Shown here: piece by piece, positions 53,296-64,000 of the stretch
Numbering within the stretch: the first letter of the stretch is position 1
Layout: each line of letters begins with the position of its first letter
Source: Protonemura montana
Lineage: Eukaryota; Arthropoda; Insecta; Plecoptera; Nemouridae
Direction of reading: 5' to 3'
Assembly: GCA_947568835.1 (NCBI GenBank)
Contig: OX387604.1
Location: 27,452,851 to 27,516,850, forward strand
Length of the DNA stretch: 64,000 nucleotides
Made by a program: the position numbers and the translations under genes
The notes under the pieces: model-generated
What the model was told of the DNA's origin: nothing
Databases searched by the model: none
What the model saw: only the letters and a program-made list of their open reading frames with translations

Positions 53296-54724
53296 TTATT
53301 GTTCTGTAACCGTGAGGCGATCATTGTAAACCTGATCGGCTACAAAATTCCTCTTGGCTACCGCCGTGGCGTTCACTCCTCCCCTGCGTGGAAAGGTAAA
53401 CTCTGGTTGAGGAAACTCAGCCAACGCAGCTGCAACCTCAATATCCCACACCGCATGGTAAGGATCATTTTGACTTTCACACAAATTGTGCAGCACAAGG
53501 CAAGTCTTGATTATAGCCTTCATATTGTTGAGGGAAAAATCCGACCTCTTCAAAAGAATTCGCCATCGACCCTTCAAACGACCAAAGGCGTCTTCTACTG
53601 TCATGCGTGCACTGCTCATCCGATAGTTGAAGTTAAACTCCTTTAAAGGGATGTTTAACCGTTGAGTATACGGTTTTAGTAGCCACGGCATGAGGGGGAA
53701 AGCAGCATCAGCAATGATGTGGCGATCACTCTCGGCAACGCAGTCAAACTGGTTCACCATGAAGTTGCGGAGACCACAATCTGCAAAAATGGACGCATCG
53801 TTGGCTCGTCCTGGCCGGCCAACGTTTGCATACCTGTGGATGAAAAATAATTGGTATAAGGAGATATATCTGTAAGGTCTGCACTGTAGCTTCACACACA
53901 TTACTATGGATACAATTTTACATGTAGGTACATACTTACATGAACTTGTAATTGGAGTCGACCAGTCCAAGTAAAACTATGGAGTGGTACGACTTATAGT
54001 TATAATAGTCGGCAGGATATTCAGAAGGAGCAATTATCGGTATGTGGCTACCATCCATGGCGCCAATGCAGCCTGGGAACTGGAATCTGTTCCAAAATCC
54101 ATCAGCCACTGCATCCCTTTCAACCTTTGATGCAGGGAATTTAATTGTGTTGCCGTACAATTGGTCGTTCACGACAGTGCAAAACTCGTGCAGCAGAAAA
54201 GACACGGTGCTCTTCCCCACACCAAACAAATCTGCAATAGTACCTGTATCTGCATTGGACTTTAAACAATATAATGCGATGCAGATGCGTTTCTCGACAG
54301 GTATGGCTCTTCGCATGATAGTATCCGTTTTCTGGAGAAATTGTCGCAACAGGTTGACAAGGCTATTGAATGTCTCTTGGCTCAACCGGAGTTTCTTCTG
54401 AAACCGTTCTGGAGTATAGAGAGGAATAACCTCCTCCCAAAAAAGCTGCCTGACGTGTGGTCGAAGTTCCGGTTGAACCCAGCATGATCGTGCGATGTGT
54501 CTTCTTCGTTGTTGATGAAGAATGCGGGCAATCAAGATTCTTCGTCGCCGTTGCAAGGTTCTTAGTTGTCTGTCTGTTTCTTGGAACATTAACCTATTTG
54601 CGTCCTGAACCGCCACAACATCGGTCCAAATGCGCAGAAATAAGGGTAAAAAATTTGTGAAATCGTTCATGATGGAGCTTACAAAAAACGCGCACAAATT
54701 AACTGTAAATAACAATGAAAACAA
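53296..54724 (-). CDS. HARBI1-type nuclease (PIF/Harbinger transposase), two exons
   Basis: Exon 1 (54724-53940) ends TTCAT before GTAAGT. Exon 2 (53833-53296) starts after CATCCACAG. They join in phase as YKFM-YANVGRPGRAND. Exon 1 has a helix-turn-helix-like region (IALYCLKSNADTGTIADLFG, VGKSTVSFLLHEFC) and FPGCIGAMDGSHIPI, the first catalytic Asp. Exon 2 has GRPGRANDASIF, HIIADAAFPLMPWL and MTVEDAFGRLKGRWRIL, which give the other acids including Glu. No stop or frameshift is seen. The start could be the second ATG (MNDFTNFLPLF), as the first 18 residues are hydrophobic and unlike the family. It is convergent with the Myb/SANT gene, as in Harbinger elements. Confidence 0.8.
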
Positions 54725-54961
54725 AGTATAGGCCTACAACCAACTACAACCGAGAGAAATCAATGAAAAAAGCTATGAAGTGTCTGTGTCAACTGTCAAT
54801 CACTGCGCCACCAAATCGGGCGTAAATTCCAGGATTTAGATGGCGGTGCTGCAGTACCGATTTCTACCACGAGGTTGCAGCTGTAGTCACTAACTACAGC
54901 GTGTAGACAATCGCCCTGTCTTTAATTATACTAGGTACTTAAAGAAAGATAGTTAACTACA

Positions 54962-54996
54962 GCGTGTAGCCGGGGCTTATAGCCCCGGCTACACGC
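54962..54996. repeat. Back-to-back Harbinger-like termini around TTATA
   Basis: GCGTGTAGCCGGGGC (54962-54976), TTATA, then the exact complement GCCCCGGCTACACGC (54982-54996). TTA is the preferred 3-bp target of PIF/Harbinger. TAACTACAGCGTGTAG also occurs at 54892-54907, so it is a subterminal repeat of the element to the left. The sequences outside the palindrome differ, so two element ends seem to abut. Confidence 0.55.
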
Positions 54997-55183
54997 CTGA
55001 GCCGAGTCGGTAAGGTAGTCATGTAGTTCCTAGGCAGTGCCACTAAAATCCCGCAATCGCTAGCTGTTGGCACCCCAAACGACTGCTGCGATCATGGTGT
55101 GATGCCAAAGAAGGTCCAAAAAGTTGACAGAAACTTTAACACATACTGTACGGCTCTACCCTACCCGTATTATTTTCTCTAAA

Positions 55184-55330
55184 GGCCCATTCACAATGCG
55201 ACGCTAACTTAAAACTTTAACGTAAGCGTTAACTTATAAAAAGTTTGGCTAACGGAAAGTGACTTGCCTATCCACAATGCACGTCGCTAACTTATAATCG
55301 TAAGCCGTTAACTTGTAACCTACCAAGGTC
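55184..55330 (+). mobile_element. Left terminus of a PIF/Harbinger-like element
   Basis: TAA (55184-55186) is followed by AGGCCCATTCACAATGCGAC, a typical Harbinger-type end, and by repeated subterminal words (TAACTTATAA, AACGTAAGCGTTAAC, GCTAACTTA). The matching right end is not in the window. Confidence 0.5.
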
Positions 55331-55502
55331 CAAGCTCTCACGTTTCAAGTTAACGGTCAACGTAAGAAGCAACCAATCAGGAAGCCGGATCGATCGGAGG
55401 AAGGGCGCAGGAACCGGAGAGACCGACAACAGAATATATCAGCCATTTTGATTCTGTACTTCCTCCTCTAAGCTTCCTCTCTCGCGTTTATTATTTATTA
55501 TT

Positions 55503-57035
55503 ATGGACAACGATGAAAAGTTAATCAATTTGTTTGTCACTTGCCCGGCGCTTTATTCTAAAGCACACCGGGAGTACAAAGACCGGAATGTAAAAGAAAA
55601 TTTATGGAAGGTCATAAGTGTCGAGATGGGAAAAGATGGTAAGTAACACGAGGCAAGGCCTACTCATGACTGTAGAGCCTGTATTAAAATGTTTTGAGAC
55701 ATAGGCCCAGGCCTAATCAGTGCTAATTGAAGACATATTTAGAAGCTGTACATTGCACCATCTCTATATCAATATAGCATCATCTATATACTGGCAAAAT
55801 TGATTTAATATTACAAAAAGTTGGGTTATGTTGCCATGTGCCAATGATAACCTAGGTCTTAGATGCCTAGGCTTATAGGCCTTAATCCTTGAAATAATTG
55901 ATGTCCTTTTATAAGGAAGTTCATTGTTAACATTGCAATCCAATTATGATCTCATAAGTACCAACTAGCTCTAGGGCTAGGTTTTTTCTGCAGCAGCATA
56001 CCTTGAGTTTACTGGTTTCAACCTTATCTAGCCCAAGTGAGATCTAGATCTAGTTATAAATAAAAGCACCAATAAAAAATGCTGTGTAAAATCCTGTGTT
56101 ACATTTCAGTTGCAACGTGTGAAAAACGTGTTTCGCAGCTACGTGAGCGATATAACCGCGAGAGAAAAATTATGAAGGAAAGATGCGTTAGCGGAGCCGG
56201 AGCTAGCCAACCATCCACGTGGCCACTCTTTGCTCTCTGCTCATTCTTTGGGGAGCACGTTAGAGCTAGAAAAACGTTTGCTAACGGTCCCGTTAGGACC
56301 GTTGTCACGGGGGTGGCGAACGCCGCGACTGAAGAAGCAACGGGAGATCCTGATGATCCATTGGAAGTGTAAGTTTTTTTTCCGGTACTTATAACATTGC
56401 AATGATCGTGCGACTAACAGGCAACGTGCATAATATTAGTTTGAGATGTTGAAATATAATTGTATTCGTAAATGGGAGTACTTCATACCACGGAGATTAT
56501 TGGCATATTGTGGTATTGTTAGGACAATGGAAATTACCTGACAGTATTTGAAGCACAAGAAAGTGGTATTCAATACTCGGCTAAAATATTCTCTTTTGGT
56601 ATGTGTGTCGTTCCGGAATTCAACAAACTGTATTGACTGTTTTTCTTTTATAGGAATCATGACAAGGCCTAATGTAATTTGATATTTTGTTCATTTTTCA
56701 GGGTAATCGAAGAGATTCCACATCACACCTGTCCACCATCCAGTGCAAGTAGCAGCACAGATTCGTCGCATCTAAAGATTGGCGAGACACCTGCCAAGCG
56801 GTTCCGAGGCACTGGCAACACGGAATCTCTGGTTGCTCAGCAAATGAGATCATTGATCGAGGCTGCAAATAAAATGCAAAATAGCAAAAAAGAAGCGACG
56901 GAGGACGAAACCTTTGGGGCCTACGTCGCTTCTGCAATAAAAGGGTTGTCGGAGGAGACGAAAGACGACGTAAAATTAGAAATAATGCAAGCCATAACAA
57001 TGGCAAAGAGAAGAGACAGAGATCTCTCGTTGTAA
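55503..57035 (+). CDS. MADF-BESS protein, three exons
   Basis: Exons are 55503-55638, 56110-56368 and 56702-57035, all with GT-AG borders and correct phases (GKD-VATC, LEV-VIEE). The protein has about 243 residues. The N-terminal MADF domain spans MDNDEKLINLFVTCPALYSK, NVKENLWKVIS, EKRVSQLRERYNRERK and TWPLFALCSFF. Its C-terminus DETFGAYVASAIKGLSEETK matches a BESS motif. MADF-BESS proteins bind DNA and form dimers. Many PIF/Harbinger elements carry one as their second gene, and arthropod genomes also have free copies. The Harbinger-type end 320 bp upstream favours transposon origin. The start follows a short 5' UTR, and AATAAA lies at 57036. No damage is visible. Confidence 0.75.
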
Positions 57036-57059
57036 ATAAAAAATGTAATTAATTGAAAA

Positions 57060-59555
57060 TCGGTTTTATTTTCTTCGTCGTAGGTAGGCCTACCTTATTC
57101 ATAATTATTTCCCATTATGTCCTATCTATCCTTATAGAGGTCAGCAGTAGGAAAACATCTGTAATAAAGGTGCAATCACAGATTGACATACACAGATATA
57201 TCACCTTACCCAGCTTTGGCTACGGCACGCTACGGCAAAAAAAGACTTGTTACGCGAGCACTGAGGGGCGCTGGCATCGCGATGTATAGTAGCATCAGTT
57301 GAATATTGGGCCACCAGAGTGCAGGGTAATCGGTTTGACCGAGTGGTGGGGCGAGAGTACAGCTTGCTGAACTAAAAAATGGGTACTGGATTTGGCGAAG
57401 TACTTGTCATTGGAAAAGGGATCGTGTTAGTGATAAAAATTGAAGAAAATTGAGGATTTAGGTGCAGACGTCGGTACACTGCAGCTGAATAAAAAGAAAG
57501 GCGAGTCCATTATCATATTTAAACTATATTTTAATCGCAAGCAGGGACATATGTGTGTTTCCTTCTGAAGGCACTGCAAGCTGACAGTACCCATTTTGTT
57601 TCTATTACAAATGCTTAATGGGTGGGGAAATAAAAATACATTAACAACAATATATTGTTATATTTCAGGTTTCAATTTGAAGAAACTAGAACAAAAAGTC
57701 AGTCTCATCTAAAGAGATCAAATGAAAATACAAAGCAAGTCCCAATACCAGGGGCGCCGACTACGTGTGTGCCCGAGAGCTCGAGCAACCCTCGAAAACT
57801 CTTTGGATATTCTTAAATCTTTCGATACGAGATTTTTTTCCGTAACTCATCAATAGCTGTCAACATTCCAGGGCTAAAAAGTAAAAGCCATCCGTATGGC
57901 ATGAGTTGCCGTACAGTAAGATGGTTCAAAGAATCTTACAAAATCATTCTGAAAAATATATGACAACAGCTATGCTCGCTCATAATAATATTGACTACGC
58001 GATCGCGAAACTATAAGCTTGGCCAAGGTCAGCGCACCGCATACCCTTTGTAAGACAGCGCCGACAAAGCAATGCGAATACCCCTATTTTTGTAGTTTCC
58101 ACTCTCAGTACATGACCGATCCTTTCGTAACAAGAACGACCAGCAATGATGTCATTAAAGGGGCACAAATCACGTTTTGGTCAGTTTGCAGTTTCAGATT
58201 TACTAATGTCTTAAGGATTTGTAACAGCTGTGAATTGTTTGTTGATTTCCTTTAATAGGGCAGTGTTAAACGCATCCGGGGGAGTAATACGGGACGCGGT
58301 GTGCATTTTCCCGTTCCACACATTTTCTACCGTGGCACAAGGGGAGTGTATCACGTGGGTGTCTAGCTATGCGTCTAGATTTGATTTGGAACAAAACACT
58401 ACTGAATATCTAAGCCGATTTGCGATAAAAATGTTCCGAGAATCGCTAATACCAGAGCCATTTAACTCACAAAACCATCTTATGCTAATAATTGAATTTC
58501 GAAAATTTTTAAAGCACCATTACATTCGGCTTCGAAACCTGATTTCAAATCAGTTCAAATTTTTGTTCTAATGTTGAAACTACCCTCTCTAGCATCAATT
58601 TACCGTGATCAACCAGCAAGGTTACTGGGCCACCTGCTCAGTCTCGCCAAACCATCGTAATCGCCTGGCGATATTATTATAAAACCCAGCAATGCGGGAA
58701 TTCCAAGAAAATCAACATTGAGATAAGCACCCGCCAAGTCAAAGTACCTATCATTTAATAGATTTTCGAAATTTGAAACAATCCACATTACTTTCCGAAA
58801 TTTTCTATGCGGAAATCTTTTTTGATCGACATCCTAGCCCCAGATTTAGTGATTTGACATAAGTTCTCACCCAACAATTTCAATATGACTTGGTCATGAT
58901 CGTGAATTTATGCAATGAGAGGCTTACAGCGACTTCCAAGCGTGTTTATATAAGCAATATCCACCGAGTCTAACGGGCGGCAATATGGTATCACAATTCA
59001 GTTCAGTAGCAAGCATTTTACTTGCCGAAATAAGCAGCCGACTAGATTTGACCTATCTCGTGTACGATTTATAGCTAAGAAAACTCGTTCATGACATCGC
59101 TCTGAGGTGCATTGTGACAATATTCTTTCTGTACCGAACTGAACTTCTCGGTGCAATAAATTGAACTAATTAACGGTGTAACTAATAATGAAAATATACA
59201 ACAAAGCAGGGAACAAGAAATCACCCTTTATGTACTTAATCCTATTTCTTATTGATTTCTTATTGAACCACGCAGATATTTGATATTTGATATTTTTATT
59301 CAACTTGATATTTTCTTGAAACGAATTTGAATTTGATCTAAAAAAAACGATCGCGAACTTCGATCTTCGATCGCGATTGTTTTTTGACGACGATCTTGAT
59401 CTTTTTAAAAGATCGCTTTCAAAACGATCTTCCCCAAATATGGCACCCGAGCATCATTATAATTATTTTCTGGGGTGTTTACATTTTTCTTCAATGTTGG
59501 ACTTGCTCGAACTCCGCTGCAGTTATCGCCTGGATACAGTAGGATAGCGGCAGCG
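57060..59555. other. Mostly featureless stretch
   Basis: Frames of up to 113 codons (58230-58571, plus) show no motif I recognise. Around 59340-59430 there is a cluster of GATCGCGA/GATCTTCGATC words, possibly the subterminal repeats of a decayed hAT element. Confidence 0.35.
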
Positions 59556-59559
59556 CTGA

Positions 59560-59715
59560 GAGCGAATGTGAGCGAAAGGACTTTAGACCGATGACCGAGC
59601 AAGCTTGGAACAGATAGTATACTTGAGAGGGAGCGAATGTGAGCGAAAGGACTTTAGACCGATGACCGAGCAAGCTTGGAACAGATAGTATACTTGAGAG
59701 GGAGCGAACGTAGCG
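59560..59715. repeat. 71-bp exact tandem duplication
   Basis: GAGCGAATGTGAGCGAAAGG begins at 59560 and again at 59631. The two 71-bp copies are identical, and a third copy starts at 59702 and diverges after about eight bases. No function is evident. Confidence 0.9.
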
Positions 59716-60087
59716 CCATCCCGTGTCCAGAGGGCAAACTCTTGTAGCTTGTGGGTGAGGGGATAAGCGCGAATCTTGCGGGGCGAAAGCTTTCGCGTAG
59801 CTCCCAATAGCATAGGAGTGGACAATCTGTGTATGTCTATCTGTGGTGCAATATTGAAACTGCCTGGCAGAGTTGTGAATTAACTGGATTTTGTATCATG
59901 GTAGGGTGAAAATAATTACAATCAAGACAGACATTTTTGGTTTTAACTTCAAAGCAGTACTTTATTTGAGCGTTTTTAATGATACCAATATTAACTTGCT
60001 GTGGTTAGGTTTAATTGAGGTACTTCTTCAACTGGAAAACAATTTTTCTACAAAATTCCTGCGTGTACAGGCATTACATGAAAGTTT

Positions 60088-61087
60088 CTATTCTAAAAGT
60101 CCTGGCATTACACCTCTATTAACCTTGCTCAATTGCCACGGTACAGAACCTTCAGGAGATGAAAGATACTCGGCAATTGTTTCTCTGATTTGTGTGGCAT
60201 TGAATGTTGCATTTCTAGCACCCAACCTTCTACGAATAGTGTTTAGCGGCTGGATAGCTCCCACATTCTCTGGGACTTCTCTCCTCCATTCTCCATCTAC
60301 TAAATCTCCGTTGTTTTCACGATCAATGAATGAAGGCGGACAATATAGCTTATTTACAGCATTATACTCTCGTATCTTGAGGTAATTATGCAGACACACT
60401 GTAGCCTTGATTAAACTATCAACATTGTCTGCAGAGGCGTTGATTACTCGATGGAGTATTCTCCACCTAGCTACAAGAATGCCAAATGTGTTTTCAATTA
60501 TCCGGCGTGCTCGTGAGAGGCGATAATTGAATATTTTCTTCGTGGTTGTCAAACCAACACCAGGGTACGGGCGCATCATGTTTTTGTGTAATGCAAAAGC
60601 ACCGTCACCGACAAAATAAAAAGGTACTTCTGACAGAGTTAATGGCAGAACATCAGGTTTTGGAAGTGGAAGTGTCCCGTCATTGAAATTTTGCCCAAAA
60701 ACCGACTGCATGAAAATACCACCGTCACTTTGAGACCCATATGCCCCAATATCTACATGAGTAAAAAGATAGTCTGCATCACAAACTGCTAGTAACACAA
60801 TGCTAAAGTGACTTTTGTAGCAAAAGTATTCAGATCCTGAATTGTTTGGTGCTTGAATATTTATATACTTGCCATCTATTGCACCTACACAGTTTGGCAT
60901 ATTCCAGCGCTGATAAAAATGATCTGCAATTGATAAATATCCATGCTGCGTTGGTTCTCGTAAGTATACACCTGAGAGTATGTTGCCGATAGTACGCGCT
61001 GACTCTCGTATGACATTACAACAAGTTGATTTTCCTATACGGTAACTCCAAGAAATTGTTTGAAGATCATCACCAGTTGCTAAATAT
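60088..61087 (-). CDS. HARBI1-type nuclease, last exon, interrupted gene
   Basis: The exon begins after GTTTTTGTTTCAG at 61087, with the last base of an Arg codon and then YLATGDDLQTISWSYRIGKS, the standard HARBI1 helix-turn-helix region. Catalytic motifs follow: NCVGAIDGKYINIQ, HVDIGAYGSQSDGGIF, FYFVGDGAFAL and ARRIIENTFGILVARWRIL. About 330 codons are open to the stop at 60088. The upstream exon is not found because a gypsy LTR begins 24 bp into the intron. With the MADF-BESS gene it may form one Harbinger element, convergent genes being the usual layout. The catalytic residues look complete. Confidence 0.75.
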
Positions 61088-61110
61088 CTGAAACAAAAAC
61101 CAATGCATAC

Positions 61111-61709
61111 TGTAGGCCCAAGTCATTGACTTTATTGTGGCGATTCTTGTATCCCTGTGTCTGCGTGGGGGCGCAGCTGCAAGAGGGAATCGCCTCAGGG
61201 ATCGTTTTTGGGACGTGCGGTTGCAGAGGGAAGCAGAAAGGTTCCTCTTCAAAGACCAGAGCGCCGTTCCCCAGAGTAACGAAAACGTTTATTGCTAAAT
61301 CCGGAGTACAATCTCCCCACAGAGGGACTCCCGATAGAGTGTACCGGCCGATCGTGACGGGCCTCTCGCTCCCGGTGGTGCGAAGCTATGCGTACTTACT
61401 ATTGCAGCACCTTGGACGCAAGCAAAACACCACGCACCCTCACGGTCGAGACTCGATGTTCGGTCAGTCCGGGTGTTGTCGGTCGGCGAGGCTGGAGCGG
61501 AGACGACTCGACGGTTCCGCGGTCGGGGTCCAAGAGAGCGATCGAACGGTCCCGCTGATCGCATGCAGGGAGGAATTGCATGGTCAGCGGGACCTGCTCC
61601 TGAATGTCCAGGCAACCCGCGCTTAGGTGACGTGCGACGGGTTGCCTACCCCTTCAGGTGGGGGGACGCTTGGCTCTGTCACGATGAGTTATTGGTCCTC
61701 ATCGTAACA
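61111..61709 (-). mobile_element. 3' LTR (599 bp) of a Ty3/gypsy element
   Basis: On the minus strand the LTR starts TGTTACGATGAGGACC and ends CTTGGGCCTACA. A CAATAAAG polyadenylation-like signal lies about 30 bp before the end. The polypurine tract GGTGGGGAGAG directly precedes the start. Flanking bases on the left (CATAC) are the candidate target duplication, but the other LTR is beyond the window. The LTR lies in the intron of the HARBI1-type gene. Confidence 0.7.
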
Positions 61710-61720
61710 CTCTCCCCACC
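61710..61720 (-). other. Polypurine tract
   Basis: GGTGGGGAGAG on the minus strand ends exactly at the LTR start. Confidence 0.7.
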
Positions 61721-63556
61721 TTCAAAGGAATCGCCCCGATTTCTTGGCATCCAAGCGTCCCAGCTCGCGAGGTCCTTGCGACGTCGGGTGCTTCGCCCGT
61801 GGTTGTGAACGGGGAAGGCTTGATGTGTCCCTTTTGATGTTTCTCGTCTGTGTATTGCTGCACCAAGGTGCCCCAGAATCAGGCGGAACCTCTTCGCCTC
61901 GCTACATACGAATTACTGACAGTACCCCTTTAATTCACGGGGCAAGACATCCCATCACGATCGCTCGGTCTCTCACACTCAGCACGCCCACTGTATGATA
62001 TACTGTTCATAGATCAATTACACTACTAGGAGCAACAATAGAATTAAACAAAATAAAAAAAAAAAAAAAAAAACTAAAATTAAAAGAGAAAAACAAAACC
62101 AAGAATGACATGATTACCAATGGTACACTTGAATTGTACTTGGCGTGCATTGAATAGTATCCTGCAATAGTAAACTGAAATATAAAATATCCCGTAACTA
62201 TATTAGGTGCTAATCGTGGAGTCCATGGCCGTGGCGTCGGTCAATGTTATTTTTGCGGCCCGGACGGCGGCGTCGGGGAACACGAGCTGTGTGTTCCACG
62301 TCCCACCCGGTGGTGGTGATGGGAGAGATTGTTGCGTGGTCCTCCCCTTCGTCGGCGGTGGTCTCTGTTGACGGCAATTCCGGCAGATTTTTCTGCACAA
62401 TGTGTACACCCCGTATAGACAAAGCACGGCGATGCCGATGCCGAACACGCCTTGGAACCAGTCCCACGCGCATTCGGACAGGAGATAGGACCCACCGGCC
62501 TGTGCCGGTCTCGCCAAGCAATGCAATACCATACACGGGTACCATATCCCGTTGACGGGTGTCATGCTCAGGGCACTGTTTGAATGTAAGCTTCGTGAAC
62601 TGAAACAATGTAAAGAAATTTAGGAAAAACATGTAGGATCGTTTGCTCATTCGGCCAATATTTGCCTCCATGTGGCCCGGGTTGTTCAATCGGCAACACG
62701 TAAGTATCCCATTTTCTAAGCACCCCGCGGTGGGGGGTCCGAGAGGTCGTAGAGCTAGCTGATTACCCGCCCCATCCCAATCAGTCCCCCGTCTCGCGCG
62801 AGGGGTCGTCACCCGACACTCAGAAAACTGGGCACTTTTTACTTTCTCCGGACCCAGTGTCATACGGAAAAGACTTATTGACGTGAAGCTCCCCGGCTAC
62901 GACCAACTCGCCATGCCTTCCCAGGGTCGCTGCCCTCAAAGTCTAATTTTCCATGGCGATTGGGAGCAAAACAAGTCTCTTTAACCCGGACCAAAATATT
63001 TCTGCAACTCACCACGAGCGAAAACTTGACCTTACTTGCGCTTGTGGTCCCACAATACCACATTTATTTACTGCCTATTAAATAGAGGTGGTAGAGAAAA
63101 TACTATAGCTATTTACCAAAACTATTTTCTGGTACCCATTCGAACGTTTAAATGTGAAACTACTTTTTATTTTATTTGAAGCATCCAGTTCAACGCTCTT
63201 CCACGTTCCGCTGACATCCGCCTGTCTCGTCGGCGGTCTAGCGGTGATCGACCGACCTGCTGACGCAGCCAGATTTTGCCTCATTGGTTCGCACCGCCGT
63301 GGGGTCTTGTTAAAATAACGCTGAGTCCGGTATCTTCTCCGGTAGACACCGAACCCGATCGCTTGAGAGTTACTATTGTGTGAACCAACTTAATTTACCC
63401 GAAGTGAGCAACACCTGATACTAAAGTTAATATTCAAAAACTTCGTGGCAATCAAACTCGTGATGCACGTTGCTAACCCCAAAGAAGCCCAAAATTGCAT
63501 GCTAACCTTATTGTGTACTTATGTGTAATATTCCCTAAAAACTAATACTATTTCCC
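61721..63556 (-). other. Post-integrase region of the gypsy element, env-like remnant possible
   Basis: About 1.8 kb lie between the integrase stop and the polypurine tract, longer than an LTR retrotransposon without a third gene needs. The frame 62565-62203 (120 codons) has a hydrophobic stretch (FQGVFGIGIAVLCLYGVYTL) followed by a Cys/Arg-rich segment and a proline-rich tail, as in the membrane anchor and cytoplasmic tail of an envelope-like protein. An overlapping frame (62863-62210) is basic and looks spurious. No surface-domain motif is visible. I consider an env-like remnant possible but unproven. Confidence 0.35.
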
Positions 63557-64000
63557 TTAGGTCCTAGCCTCCTCGTCGACCCGATTAGCCCGGTGCGTGT
63601 CGTGAAGCCGCCAGCGGCCCGGTGGGTAGAAGGGTTTCATGCGACACACATGAATTGAATCTTTAACAGCCTTGCCTCGCCTTCCCCTCTGGGTCGCGAC
63701 CTCGTAGGTGACTTCTGATTGCTTTCTTAGGACTACATACGGGCCGGCCCAGCGCTGCATAAGTTTGTCTGTTCGCCCTTTCTTCCGCACGGGGCTGTAT
63801 ATCTTTACCAGGCTTCCTATTGCAAATTCGACGTGCCTGTGGCTGGCATCGAACCGTATCTTTTGTTTTGCCTGTGCCGCCTTGATACGCCTGCTCGCCA
63901 ACTCTCGTGCGTCGTCCAACCTCCCGAAAACTACATCCGCCCCCTCGCAGAGATCCAGCCCTTTGCGTAGGGACACGTCGATCGGGAGGGTAGGTCGCAC
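63557..64000 (-). CDS. Ty3/gypsy integrase C-terminus (runs off the window)
   Basis: The 147 visible residues read LPIDVSLRKGLDLCEG, AQAKQKIRFDASHRHVEFAI, GSLVKIYSPVRKKGRTDKLM and RWAGPYVVLRK, the GPY/F-containing integrase C-terminal domain. They end in a short tail and a stop at 63557. The catalytic core would lie to the right of 64000. The element is in the same orientation as the LTR at 61.1-61.7 kb and belongs to it. Confidence 0.8.
   Translation of the reverse strand: MRPTLPIDVSLRKGLDLCEGADVVFGRLDDARELASRRIKAAQAKQKIRFDASHRHVEFAIGSLVKIYSPVRKKGRTDKLMQRWAGPYVVLRKQSEVTYEVATQRGRRGKAVKDSIHVCRMKPFYPPGRWRLHDTHRANRVDEEART

Noticed and set aside
61126-61626. A 166-codon plus-strand frame
   Set aside because: It lies wholly inside the 599-bp LTR, opposite to the element, and has Arg-rich out-of-frame composition.
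62210-62863. 217-codon basic frame after the gypsy integrase
   Set aside because: It is Arg/His-rich and overlaps the membrane-anchor-like frame. It has no conserved motif, so it is probably a shadow frame.

Overview
The window looks like transposon-packed DNA from an invertebrate animal. The evidence is spliced genes with GT-AG introns, LINEs, Ty3/gypsy elements, PIF/Harbinger, hAT, Kolobok-like, MULE/FLYWCH and a Mutator/YqaJ element, and no gene I can defend as a host housekeeping gene. The mix (FLYWCH-MULEs, THAP and P2RX7_C-like domains, MADF-BESS and HARBI1-like proteins, CR1-like LINEs) suggests an arthropod, perhaps a chelicerate such as a tick. That is a guess from family memory and not a result. 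Most protein-coding parts are broken by frameshifts or stops.

Layout. 0-14 kb: a hAT end and a hAT/ZMYM1-like transposase relic, a gypsy pol relic fused to a LINE endonuclease piece, LINE fragments, two FLYWCH/MULE transposase genes on the minus strand, and another LINE 3' end. 14-22.4 kb: a 114-bp LTR with an integrase tail (Mag-like), then a longer Ty3/gypsy element with gag, protease, RT-RNase H and integrase, a tRNA-Leu-type primer binding site and a probable 5' LTR. 22.5-29.3 kb: the most interesting region, a 6,781-bp DNA transposon with 41-bp inverted ends and an exact 8-bp target duplication. It carries a two-exon gene that joins a Mutator-like transposase to a YqaJ/lambda-exonuclease-type nuclease. 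A 1.35-kb TTAA-flanked Kolobok-like element sits inside it and has convergent THAP and P2RX7_C-like reading frames.

30.3-35 kb: a nearly full-length CR1-like LINE whose ORF1 begins with a hydrophobic segment ending in a 2A-like NPGP motif. 35.0-39.2 kb: a multi-hairpin MITE, then a 3,764-bp transposon with about 500-bp inverted repeats, a 4-bp target duplication and a DDD-type transposase (best guess Sola). 39.6-43.9 kb: one LINE copy whose 5' three-quarters is inverted against its 3' end, as expected from twin priming. 44-51.5 kb: a FLYWCH exon, a LINE RT relic, and the 5' half of a LINE with zinc-knuckle ORF1 and endonuclease.

51.5-61.1 kb: PIF/Harbinger material. It holds a Myb/SANT-like gene and a convergent two-exon HARBI1-type nuclease, a complete three-exon MADF-BESS gene next to a Harbinger-type terminus, and a second HARBI1-type nuclease whose intron is interrupted by a gypsy-type LTR element. 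That element has a 599-bp LTR and an integrase C-terminus and runs off the right edge. Intact-looking coding units are few: the Mutator/YqaJ gene, the HARBI1-type nuclease at 53.3-54.7 kb, the MADF-BESS gene, and the last exon of the second HARBI1-type nuclease.
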